DNA of 64,000 bases from Melampsora larici-populina 98AG31 (lineage: Eukaryota > Basidiomycota > Pucciniomycetes > Pucciniales > Melampsoraceae): assembly GCF_000204055.1 (NCBI RefSeq), contig NW_006768837.1, positions 1,020 through 65,019 on the forward strand, read 5' to 3'. Below the pieces are notes generated by a model, which was given only the letters and a program-made list of their open reading frames with translations, was not told where the DNA came from and did no database searches. A program made the translations under genes and the position numbers. Below are positions 48,101-54,504 of the stretch, piece by piece (the first letter of the stretch is position 1; the number at the start of each line of letters is the position of its first letter).

Positions 48101-51100
48101 ACAAATCCTCACCAGAACTCCCTTGACCCTCGTCGCCGAAAACCCCCAAGTCTGTCCATAACAAGAGCGGGCTCTCTGATTGTATATGTCTCGCATTGGT
48201 CGATGTGCGCTGTCTCCCGGAAGCATGAGCCGAATGGTTCGAGGACGGACATTAGCCTCTGATAAATCATCCATTAATCCTTCCTCTGTAAGTGTGAAAC
48301 AGCGCAGGCGAGGTAGGTCGCTTGGTCTCTTGAACGGCTTGTGATTGTGACGAGCATGTTGAACTTTGACTCTCCAATGACCTGGCTTTTTCCAGTAGTT
48401 GAGAGATACTCCAAACTCACAGCCAGATTTGGCTGTGCTACTCTTTCGTGGTTTTTTCGTGTCCTTTTCCGACTTTGATGTGCCCGATGCTTTATGAAGT
48501 TGAACAGATGCAGATGCCTTTGCAGCACGTTTTGTTGTCTGATGACCACGAGTACAATAGAAGTATTGGCTCTGGCGATGGGGACCTTTGTCAGACTTGA
48601 TAACAATGGCATAACCTTGATGCCTTGCGACAGCCTCCAGGTATTGTTGACCGAGCTCTTTGGAATTGAAGATCTTGCCTTCACGCGGGGGATGCAGTTC
48701 ACGTTCTGGTTGAACTCCTAATAGGTTATAGGTATTAGACATAGACATACAGCCCTTGTGAAAAATAATGGTTTTTTTTTTTTTTCTCTCCCGGATTTTA
48801 CTTAGTTTCTGCCCTCTTGATTCTTGAGAATTTTAGACTCAGCAGTGGGTTATGATCATCAAATTCCTCTTGCACATCCATCTTTCGACCACTATATCCA
48901 ATCGTAAATCCCTCGTTCGACAGTCACGACCTCACCACCCACTGCACACGTGATGAACTTACCTTCCGGATGGAGTCACACCAGCCGGAACTGTCATGTT
49001 TCCTCTTCGATTTGGATCCCTTCGATCCCAACGGATTCTCCCAAGAAATCATTTCTTCCCCGTTCACCTTGTCTTCTTTCAATCCACTCGATAATCACTG
49101 CTTCGTCTGGGTATTTTGTTTCTTTTTTTCAATATTATCACTTCTCTTTCCAAGGCTATCAACTCACTATTGACATTTACCGTTTGTTTAGTGTGGTTCG
49201 TCGTCTTGGTGCTTCCATTGTCAACTACCCTTTCGAAATATCATTTCGATTCAAAGCTCCATTTGGTCAGTGTTCCCATGATCCAAACTTTTGATGGGAC
49301 AATTGCTTACTGATCTTTCTATTCTTTTGGTCAGCAATGCCACGTGATCCAATTATGAATTTGATTCATGAAAACGAGGATCCCGATGAAGGTGAGTTGT
49401 TTCATTCTATATCTTTCACTTGTTCAGAATGTTGATATCTGTTTCTGGTAGTTTTTGATCCACCTTATTTGATCGAGGATGGTGACGACGCCCCAGCGCG
49501 TCATCCCACTCTGGAGCGCCTTTGGCGCCAAGGCACTGAAAGCCGCCGCTTGATGGAAGAAAGTCAATCTTTCACCATCGCGGTGGCTTTCAAGATTCAC
49601 ACGAATGATTCAGTCGATGTGATGCCCGGTATGGTGAAAGCACCCTCTTCTTCGAAGGTAACCGCCAGCAAAAAGAAAGCACCACCACCTCCTACCACCG
49701 CCGTTATTGATTCATCCGATTTCAAGGATGGACAGATGTTGGACTTCAAAGTATTCTTGTATGGGAAATCATTGAAAGAATTTAAGGACTTGATTGGCGA
49801 CGTTTGTGACGATTATTTCCCCGGGATCAAGAAGGTCGTTCTTGAGAGTGCTTTAGCACCGATGTTGACCTGGAACGCTAGTGTTGGTTCGAAGAAGAAT
49901 AAACTAATCGATTACAAGAATTATCAAGAGTTTGTGAACAACTTGGACAAAAGTCGTTCCTCAAAAGGTACGATCAACATCGTACTTCAGAAAGCTCAAG
50001 TGAAGGAAAAAAGAAATGCACAGGTGTGCCCTTCTTTTGATATTTCATACTTTTACCAGCGGTTGAGTACTTCAAATTATTTTATCTGACGTTCTTCTTG
50101 GCTCTGTTTGCCCTTATGTCACGATTTAGGCTAGTGGAGCAGTTGCTTATATAAAAGGAACCACTGGCCCGAACTCGATCGAAGCCGAACTAGCCGCGTT
50201 CAAGGAGGAAACCGCCCTCGCGAAAGAGGAAAGTTTAGTAAGTTTGTTTCACTGCTGTGACCTTGGTTCAGATTGGCGGGCTAATCCTATGTTTCATCCC
50301 TTTGTGACCCTACTAGAAGGTCACAGCGGCCAAAGAGTTGGAACTTGAGGCTGCTACCATCTACAACAAACACCTCGAGCGCGCTCTGGGTGGCGATGGG
50401 GCAGTGTTGTCGGCGCCTTGGGACCCTAACTACCTTTATTGTTTTTCCCAGAGATGTGCTTTCATATGGGCTAAATGTATCGTAAGTTTATATTTCTTTC
50501 ATATGTGCTTTGTTTCTTTCCCTATGTTGTAGGCATCGAGCTGACCTTTGTGTGTATTTCAGCGCGATGGCTACACCACTCGAGCCATACCTCCGAACAC
50601 GAGGGAATACAAGCGGGAGATGGCTAAAAACGCTGTCAAACACCCCGACACAAACGTGGACAACCGTGTAAAAAACCGTTACCCGGTGGCTAGCCCCAAC
50701 CTTCGCAGTTCTACTTCGAAAAATGAAAACCGCCGCACCTTCTTTGCGAATCGACCTGCCGAGGATGTCAAGGTCAAGGTAGAACCTTTGAGTCCTTCTG
50801 ACTCTAAACGCAAACTCAAACGCACCCCTTCCCTTCTGACCAGCGGGACTGTCAAGAAGAAAATCAAACAGGAATCTCGTAAGTTACCCATAGGAGTCCA
50901 GTGGAACTTTGATTTTGGTCCACACTCGAACTACCGCTCTTGGCATCCATCGCAGCCACGGCAAATACCCCCGATAACGTCATTTCCCTTCTCACCTCTG
51001 AGGATCCACCCGAATCCTCCATGGGTCACGTTTCAGACTCGGACGTGGAGACTGAGGTCACCCATTCAACACTTTTGGACGACTTTTTGGACGAATGTGA

Positions 51101-54054
51101 GATTCCTCGCAATGACGTCTCTACTTGCACCATCCTCCGCAACGCCAACGTTTCCTCTTGGACCGATTTAGTCCCGAGTCTCCAAATGACGGTTAATGTG
51201 TTGACTGGACATGGATTGTCCTTCGACATCGCTAGGCGCCTCTTAGATGCTGCCCAAGAGGCCGACGCGGAAATGAAGAAGGCCACTACCTCCAAATGAA
51301 AGTATAATAGTTATCCAAAAGCCCAGTAGATGGGCAGCGAAGAGACGTAACTCCCCTCCCCAAAGAACAACTTTAAAAGTGCAATGCAGTCTTACACTTC
51401 TTAGTTCCTCCCATTTCTCTCTCAATTGGTTATGTTTCTTTAACCCTGTTATAGCCTTGTTTCCGGTATCTTGTCTACTTTGAGTATGATCATTTGTAAA
51501 CAGTCTGAAATGGCCATGTCAAAATGAAAACTCTAGTGCCCCTTACATGATGAAAGCGAGCGAGACTTTGAGCATGAGCCGAGAAGAACCTCTGCGAGAG
51601 CGCCTCTTCCTCTTGATCGCAGAAGCACGTCAGACAATCTGACGTGCAAACTGGCCACCGAGTCCGAAATGACAGACTTCCATCGGAGTTTTCATTTTGA
51701 GCATCTCACCGGAAAACTCCGAACTTTACCGGCTGGCTCGCTTTACGGTATACTCGTTAAGGTAATGGCTCAAAATCTTGTCCCAATTATGGAACCGAAA
51801 AACATGTCTTGCTTGTCAAAGTCAAGAAAGACAACTATTATGGATTCATTTCAATCAAAACCGTACATGATTGAGAAAAGATAGAAATGGAAGATAACGT
51901 ATGGTACAAAATAACTACATGTAGCCACTACCCTTGAAAAGTTTGTCGCACAATTCATCGGTAAAGACATCCATCATGGACATCCAGACCACCGCCCTCT
52001 CACCATCGGCATTGATAGCACCTTGAAGATCCTGACTTCTCCTGAGATTAGCCTTCACCGGTGAGAAGCCCTTCTCAATTGGATTGAAGTCCGGGCTATA
52101 TGCCGGCAAGTAAATCAACCGTACCCCGCGCTCTTCACACAACTCAGCTATCGAGCCCCCGTGATGGATGGGGGCATTATCTAAAACCAGGACTGAATTC
52201 CTAGCCGGCCAAGGATTCATGGCCGGCAACTATGAGGAAACCGAGCCAATCAAATTAGCAAACTCATGCTAGACAATGCGAGGATGGGTTGTGGATACAT
52301 AGCTCACCAACTCTTCTTGCAAGAACGCTTCAAAGTTTAATCTTGAATAACCACCGCGCTTTATAGTTATCGCCAGTAATCCGTCCAGGGAAATCGCAGG
52401 TAAGGCCGACCAACGGCCAGCTCGAGTGGGCCGTGGCAGTCGCGGGGTCCGTTCTCCAATGGGAGAGCGAGCATACTCGCGATATAAACGTCTTTTCGAA
52501 ATCGCGGTTTCATCTAAAGGGTCGAAAAGAAGAAAAATACATTAAAAAAGAAGTCGTGACACCAAAAGACCCAAAAGAAAAGGCTTACCTGCAAAAACAA
52601 GGCAGTGAGGGTCAATCTCAAGGACAGAAGCCATGTAGGCACCCCGCGCGGCCAAACTTTGGTTGGGATGAACCGTGCGGGCTTTCTTACGTGTCCAACA
52701 CAACCGGTCACGTAGCTCGGTAGAAAGCGTCTTGATGGATACCTGCTTATGGAACCTTTCCATTATCTTACTTTGAAGCTTGTCTAAGTACAAGGTCGGA
52801 TCAAGTCGAAGACTGTCCAGGACAAACAGTCTCTCGGGTCCTCCTAAGACCAACGGAGCCCCACGATCCATGTGATCCATGGGATTCGTAACGACCGCGC
52901 GGGTTTGGTGGTAGAGATTTGTCCAGTGACGTACAGACGTAAGGGCCAAGTCCATTCCAAGGGTCCTTGATATGTCCTGAACGCGAACGCCGGTGAGTGC
53001 CAATCGGACCACAGCAAGCTTGATCTCGGGGCTATGATGGGCGTTTCGGACCTGGAAACAAAACATATGAGCGAGGCAAGAGAGGAGAGTCTTGAAAAAA
53101 GAATAGAAATAACCGGCGGCATGGTGCGGATAATTAGGGAATGTGGCCGATTGGGAGGAAGTGAGGTTGAGGTTGAGATTTCTTTTGCCGGGTTAGAAAT
53201 CAACTCGCAGAGGTGGTCTGCCAGTTGATTTCTAACCCGGCAAAACCTATCGGAAGATCAACCACCGGATTACCTCCAGTCAGTCTATCTCCATTGCAGA
53301 TAGACTGACGGTTGCCAAGCACGTATGGTGCTACCTTGCAGATATTCCGTGGGAAACTGTCAATATCATTCGACAGTTTCCCACTCGGAAAAAAAAGAAA
53401 TCCGGTTTTTTCGACAAGGCAGAAAGTGAGTAAAATCTGGGAGTAAAAAAAAAAAAAAAAAAACCATTATTTTTCACAAGGGCTGTATATCAGGCGGGTG
53501 TAGTTTTAAAACCAAACTTCTCGGAGGTTGAACATACCTTGAGGAGGCCAGTCTCCATCAATTTGACCACTTTCTTCATCATCAGTTGTATCTGACAACG
53601 ATAAACACAGGATCAACTCAAACTCATTATACATTCAAGAGCAGGTACACTTACAATCCCCCCATTCATTATCATCTTTCTCCGACTCATCATCTGACAC
53701 CTCTCCTTCTGGATCGTCTTTGTTGTTCTCATCATCATCTGTTTCACCATCTGCATCCTCTTCACCATCCATTTCCATCAGGTCTTCAAGTCCTAAATTC
53801 AGGTCATTGTTGTTGTTTGAGGTGTGAATCTGTACACTGGAAATAGGGTGGTGAGATAGTGCCGCAGTACTTGAATTATAAGGTGCTGAATTATCATGTC
53901 CAAATTGTGCAATTGGCGCATTCATTTGATTACAGAAGTAGTAATCAGACGGATAAGAGTGAGTTAGCTGTGATGAAGCAATGTCTGGGATAAATTGATC
54001 AAGAAGGTGATGATTATTGTAAGAATCATGATTTGGATATATATTTGAGGACAT
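33134..54054 (-). CDS. MULE transposase fused to an RTC4-like domain, split by insertions
   Basis: Minus-strand exons: 54054-53655, 53591-53538, 48717-48164 continuing at 35740-33914 (one exon split by a Ty3 element), 33819-33710, 33622-33461 and 33401-33134. They total 3,375 nt with all phases matching, so 1,124 aa. Order: acidic N-terminus (to about residue 150); FAR1/WRKY-GCM1-type zinc finger (YFYC near 203, SGCEFG near 249, HARHNH near 276); MULE DDE core with D near 394 (FGLDCTYK), D near 458 (FVTDKEQALIGA), CMWHI, and E near 573 (SRVEGSHHFVKSF); a SWIM-like CxC...CSH segment; a zinc knuckle (CSKCKSSGHNKKKC); then an RTC4-like region from about residue 900 (CPFCDDPLPSQPSPKLHSLM ... QPGYYGGRGLEIIYQTLHS ... 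RTVLIPEVSLRLIADDL ... AYGMAIFP). As it stands the gene cannot be expressed normally because 12.4 kb of retrotransposon sits in exon 3 and a 4.7-kb transposon in intron 2, but the frame carries no other lesion. Confidence 0.85.
35746..35951 (+). repeat. 5' LTR, 206 bp
   Basis: Starts TGTTATGAACTGG, ends GTCCATAACA, with TGTTATG/CATAACA as short inverted termini. I count one difference from the 3' copy (A for G in GTCGCC[A/G]AAAAC). Confidence 0.93.
36231..37445 (+). CDS. Ty3 Gag
   Basis: 404 codons, uninterrupted. N-terminal coiled coil (LEDIQRKLAELSTSLAEERL), Pro/Ala linker, capsid region (LYMLAHPYLFPDDRSKVVFS, LTGAASSWAQPL, MYFDTEKKSKAERALRNLLQ) and CCHC zinc knuckle CFRCNGQGHISSAC. Forms the particle that packages the element RNA. 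Pol resumes in a different frame beyond the copia insertion. Confidence 0.88.
   Translation: MIPGLANATTSPSYRAPLEEEDSDSETPIPFLDADSSLTGSEIDMSDTNMTSLEDIQRKLAELSTSLAEERLMRGQAEARYQQSEARLAALESRGPSAPAAATQPPTAPQPPPAEPVLKGPKVLTPDKFNGARGEPAEIFASQVQLYMLAHPYLFPDDRSKVVFSLSYLTGAASSWAQPLTKELFDPATAHLVTFERFVTNFKAMYFDTEKKSKAERALRNLLQKTTVAAYTHEFNIHATSTGWETPTLISQYEQGLKKEIRVAMVMTQEDFTSIEQITNLAIKIGSKLHGATNPTFHTLSTSAGISDPNAMDLSAAYVRLSEEERARRMRAGLCFRCNGQGHISSACPDRRASRKGKGRGGYQSKIAGLEIKVAELSNQRVNHTSSLEGVGRAETSKNGEAQD
37501..38330 (+). repeat. Copia 5' LTR with internal tandem duplication
   Basis: 830 bp. A block of about 145 bp (from TTTGCTTTATCCTTTTACTC to GATTACCCAGG) occurs at about 37870-38012 and 38048-38190, and its last 77 bp occur a third time to 38266. 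Ends ...ACTTTACA before the primer site. Confidence 0.82.
38382..43118 (+). CDS. Copia Gag-Pol polyprotein, 1,578 aa, intact
   Basis: One uninterrupted frame. Gag region (YHASVSEAKLKHAENTLHSM), an unusual widely spaced Cys/His set (C-x4-C-x10-H-x4-C, near residue 310), protease (ALNDTGASHHM), integrase with H/C motif (HQRLGHVSNKYLESM ... CPVC) and D, D, E in HVDLSG, TMDQGSEFI and QNGVSERSM, then RT (MDAVTAFLNGTLEEDVFMYQ; catalytic YVHVDDLAI) and RNase H (HCDADWAGDRETRRSTTGY, LSSTEAEYRA, VADLLTKALG). Integrase before RT defines Ty1/copia. All catalytic residues I can check are present, so the element may be competent. Confidence 0.93.
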   Translation: MQSNEEDIESTESNPTDTESNSSGSNESFKSTDTVRKSIGLKPLLLSPNTTSSSKLPPTAMSTDNSSVDAISPLQLFIQRTTNALSKFNIKNELTDDNFNHWYLLIHESIEQLGYESYLDEKDFRDSSLTDEKHKKIKFIITTWILGKCDGINGERARDALTVRDPETKIMSIKYDPFLLWTFLNTYHASVSEAKLKHAENTLHSMTQSLSDSLKVHIDKFSTVLRNFKRFGGRMDTDQEARTLIKSLKPGYEMTIMIIYRIIKPLTLEKVKHELLMSEEEQSNVSPAIIRSSSHHVSNYHANPSQLTKCTIDRCVGNTFQNPHSPEQCFKQPVNFSKRDEWMMKQDENKKRFKRRPALHQAHQVASASSVRGVKIVRPPISAHNAMTFSVELQTASQSTPPVTDIHPVLDISSAFLHANVESEPDYQPVAPIDMSVFHKYDHLMTCPLLHPGLAATLLKSEVVSSPSAQGSELVDFDVSASSVAPTEGIWALNDTGASHHMFNDLSFFIASTVKPLEDSNKRLKLAGGDASLAVHSTGSVKLKAGDGTEFTLADCLYVPELSRNLIAGGALIKKGVVTVINPSEPDCFSLVMGQCAIFNGAFSGNLMLVSLEPVSYNISRQNLITNTHSCDLQHQRLGHVSNKYLESMVKMGSLEGLCNQSTSVNPCPVCVQSNARKLPFSGSRPRATTFLQNVHVDLSGINRVLGIHNEVYFILFTDDFSSFRHIFPLCNKTKESIFNVFIKYISLVERQTGCNLIQFTMDQGSEFINSCLLPYCDEKGIILHLTAAYTPEQNGVSERSMQTITGRARSMMIQSGVPQSFWYEACSTAVFITNRTITSALPEGKTPYEVWYYRKPSIKHLRVFGCQAFRLIRKELRLGKYSPVTTEGVLVGFQDDNFNYLVYDLETRKIVLSHNVTFDESVFPFKVLNPAPILSPFEFIPVSPRRKLPIESDNPFQPIAIDEDDDEDLVTDVPASVVPVPSVISPIDSTPSTAPATEPVVTTRKSTRVKDPPSYVGMGGYAIFDDYTFTSAFSVLSDLFAAAVIDVPVPKSIKSAMRGPERESWSMACDKEYNSLLSKGVWRLVDPPPNTNILRGFWLFRKKFNLDGTVSKHKARFVVMGNMQKEGVDFHETFSPTGKPSSLRLLIALAAIQGWDIHQMDAVTAFLNGTLEEDVFMYQPEGYVVKGQERKVCHLKKSLYGLRQSPKIWYDEVVAFLLNIGFNQCILDPCIYTRSVESTKSFTAIYVHVDDLAITGNDIETFKSEISSKWEMEDLGIATTVVGIQINRVSKFCYTITQSALSRAVLERFNMSNLKSASTPFPAGLKLYRSSDDESAAFLLEGLNYRAAVGSLMYLAQCTRPDLSYAVGVLSQHLDSPARKHWDAVVHVFRYLSGTINLGISYNGEHQHSSTLDGLKSFSFPLSHCDADWAGDRETRRSTTGYIFQLAGGAISWKSRLQPTVALSSTEAEYRAITEAGQELLWLRNMLIVFGFADPNPTVLRSDNMGAIHLTTKSIFHARTKHIEIQYHWIREVVKQGALAVTHCPTEEMVADLLTKALGRQQFLYLRQRLGLKHIQT
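43135..43927 (+). repeat. Copia 3' LTR, rearranged
   Basis: Matches the 5' LTR from TGTCGTGGTAATTAG, but has fewer copies of the internal repeat, a 66-bp insertion near 43787-43852 (TTACAGGATCTAGTAGAATG...), and stops about 30 bp short of the 5' LTR end. Confidence 0.8.
43930..44775 (+). pseudogene. Ty3 protease region, ends at TAG
   Basis: Continuation of the gypsy pol frame after the copia insertion (VLSESFAYHAGLI, SYDGILGMPWIKKNFHLIDW, typical of the end of gypsy protease and its flap). A long disordered Pro/Asn/Thr-rich spacer follows. TAG at 44773-44775; the same frame goes on with EIVPSRYHRL, so this is a nonsense codon within pol. Confidence 0.75.
44812..47372 (+). pseudogene. Ty3 RT, RNase H and integrase, frameshifted
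   Basis: Begins in the protease frame (RRRYDFRVELIPGAQPQASR) and moves one base near 44955-44965 into the frame that runs to 47372. RT: SPWAAPVLFTGKKDGNLRPC, MPFGPTGAPGYFQYF, catalytic LDD in AFLDDIMIY. RNase H: LECDCSDFALGAVLS. Integrase: SLLAGHPGRAKTLGLVRRSF ... CDSCLRVK and D, D, E in ISYDLITGLP, IISDRGSIFIS and GQSEIVNKVI. A second one-base shift near 47370 leads into the chromodomain block. Confidence 0.85.
47422..47862 (+). pseudogene. Ty3 integrase C-terminus and chromodomain
   Basis: RWLGPFFIIQKISNSTYKLN is the GPY/F module. The chromodomain reads EWEVNEILDCRRRYNKKEYF and VSWKGFGKENNSWEPEINL with the aromatic residues in place, so this is a chromovirus-type integrase. One base out of frame with the upstream integrase. 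Confidence 0.85.
47958..48163 (+). repeat. 3' LTR of the Ty3 element, 206 bp
   Basis: Same length as the 5' LTR and one visible substitution. Followed by AGAGC and then the MULE exon on the other strand. Confidence 0.93.
48970..51299 (+). CDS. Accessory (second) gene of the Tc1/mariner element, unknown function
   Basis: Eight exons with matching phases: 48970-49117, 49155-49265, 49335-49391, 49452-50023, 50130-50237, 50317-50481, 50563-50878 and 50956-51299, total 1,821 nt, 606 aa, no stops or shifts. The exon 1 donor (GTTTCT) is the weakest call. N-terminus MESHQPELSCFLFDLDPFDP, then a compact region (YQLTIDIYRLFSVVRRLGAS), a central part (MLDFKVFLYGKSLKEFKDLI, YFPGIKKVVLESALAPMLTW, TINIVLQKAQVKEKR), a basic Ser/Lys-rich linker with likely nuclear signals (KRKLKRTPSLL, KKKIKQES), and a C-terminal about 55-residue helical module (DEC.IPRNDVSTCTIL ... 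SWTDLVPSLQMTVNVLTGHG) that looks like a SAM-type or similar helical protein-interaction domain. I recall similar C-termini among rust hypothetical proteins. Not a transposase; the role is unknown. It may bind DNA or a host factor for the element. Confidence 0.72.
51300..51914. other. Gap between the convergent Tc1 element genes, with a hairpin
   Basis: No ORF of note. A hairpin at 51625-51647 (GCACGTCAGA, 3-nt loop, complement) lies midway between the 3' ends of the two genes and could act in 3'-end formation for either. Confidence 0.5.
51915..53122 (-). CDS. Tc1/mariner transposase, DD34E, intact
   Basis: Four exons on the minus strand: 53122-53114 (only Met-Pro-Pro), 53051-52589, 52513-52308 and 52229-51915; 993 nt, 330 aa, all phases matching. 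The N-terminal helix-turn-helix pair begins VRNAHHSPEIKLAVVRLAL and VRVQDISRTLGM. The catalytic triad is D in LVFADETAI (its codon is created by splicing exon 2 to exon 3), D in SVLVLDNAPIHH and E in SPDFNPIEKGFS, with 34 residues between the second D and E. This is the Tc1 group of the IS630-Tc1-mariner superfamily: cut-and-paste at TA. The start rests on a very short first exon; MPPVRN fits the usual N-terminus. Full length and without lesions. Confidence 0.88.
53183..53384. other. Cluster of four perfect hairpins inside the Tc1 right end
   Basis: Stems: 53183-53205 with 53223-53245 (23 bp, TTTTGCCGGGTTAGAAATCA...), 53279-53290 with 53298-53309 (12 bp), 53318-53322 with 53328-53332 (5 bp) and 53349-53361 with 53372-53384 (13 bp, GTGGGAAACTGTC). 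All lie between the transposase start and the right TIR (53403-53485). Different stems share no sequence, so they are four separate fold-backs. Confidence 0.85.
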
Positions 54055-54423
54055 TAGATCACAACTTTGATTTTCTGATCGTGATAAACACTCAAACCTG
54101 AATAGCTACTTGGTCTTGATGGTTGAAGTGAAATATTGAGGAATTGTGGTTTGTAGGGGATGGATCACAAGCCGAGCAGACTTGCAAATTTCTTCACTCG
54201 ATTGTTTACAGGCATAGTTTCATAGCAAGGGGTCTCAAGGGGAACAAGCACTTGTAGTTCACAATGTCAGCTCTCTGATCAGAGCTTCAAAACGATCCCA
54301 ATGGGATGACGCCTACTTCCCATCAGAAAAACCGGTGTCAGACTCTTACGGATGCCTTTACAGGCAGCGTACAGCCCTTTAAGGTGTTTGAAGGCAATGT
54401 ACACCTGTATATTACCTGTACAG

Positions 54424-54496
54424 CTTCCAGAGGAATCCGACCTAAGGAAAACCGGTGTCATATGTGATTTCAGGTCGGCGTGGTTTATCAATCGCC
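54424..54496 (-). repeat. Right terminal inverted repeat of the MULE
   Basis: Exact complement of 31206-31278; followed by TSD TTATTTAA. The first exon of the transposase gene starts 370 bp inward. Confidence 0.93.
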
Positions 54497-54504
54497 TTAT
54501 TTAA

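Larger units (their letters stand above)
35746..48163 (+). mobile_element. Ty3/gypsy LTR retrotransposon with a nested copia element
   Basis: LTRs of 206 bp at both ends, 5-bp TSD AGAGC (35741-35745 and 48164-48168), purine tract AAAGGGGGGATAA before the 3' LTR. Gag, protease, RT, RNase H, integrase and chromodomain in Ty3 order. The copia insertion lies just after gag. Inserted in exon 3 of the MULE transposase gene, antisense to it. Confidence 0.93.
48750..53485. mobile_element. Tc1/mariner element carrying two intact genes, 4.7 kb
   Basis: Terminal inverted repeats of about 70-80 bp, beginning CAGCCCTTGTGAAAAATAAT (48750 onward and complement from 53485), containing a poly-T tract of different length in each arm and ending near TTTCTGCC. 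TA on both sides (48748-48749 and 53486-53487). Contains a plus-strand eight-exon gene and a convergent minus-strand four-exon transposase gene. It sits in intron 2 of the MULE transposase gene, in the opposite orientation to neither in particular; the transposase shares the MULE gene's strand. Confidence 0.92.
31206..54496 (-). mobile_element. MULE (Mutator-like) DNA transposon with nested insertions
   Basis: Perfect 73-bp terminal inverted repeats (31206-31278 and 54424-54496), starting GGCGATTGATAAACCACGCC, flanked by 8-bp duplications TTATTTAA (31198-31205 and 54497-54504). The transposase gene is on the minus strand. Present length is 23,291 bp. Subtracting the Tc1-type MITE, the Ty3 element with its nested copia and the Tc1/mariner element, each with one TSD copy, leaves about 4.85 kb. 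Long TIRs and an 8-9 bp TSD agree with the MULE class indicated by the protein. Confidence 0.92.
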
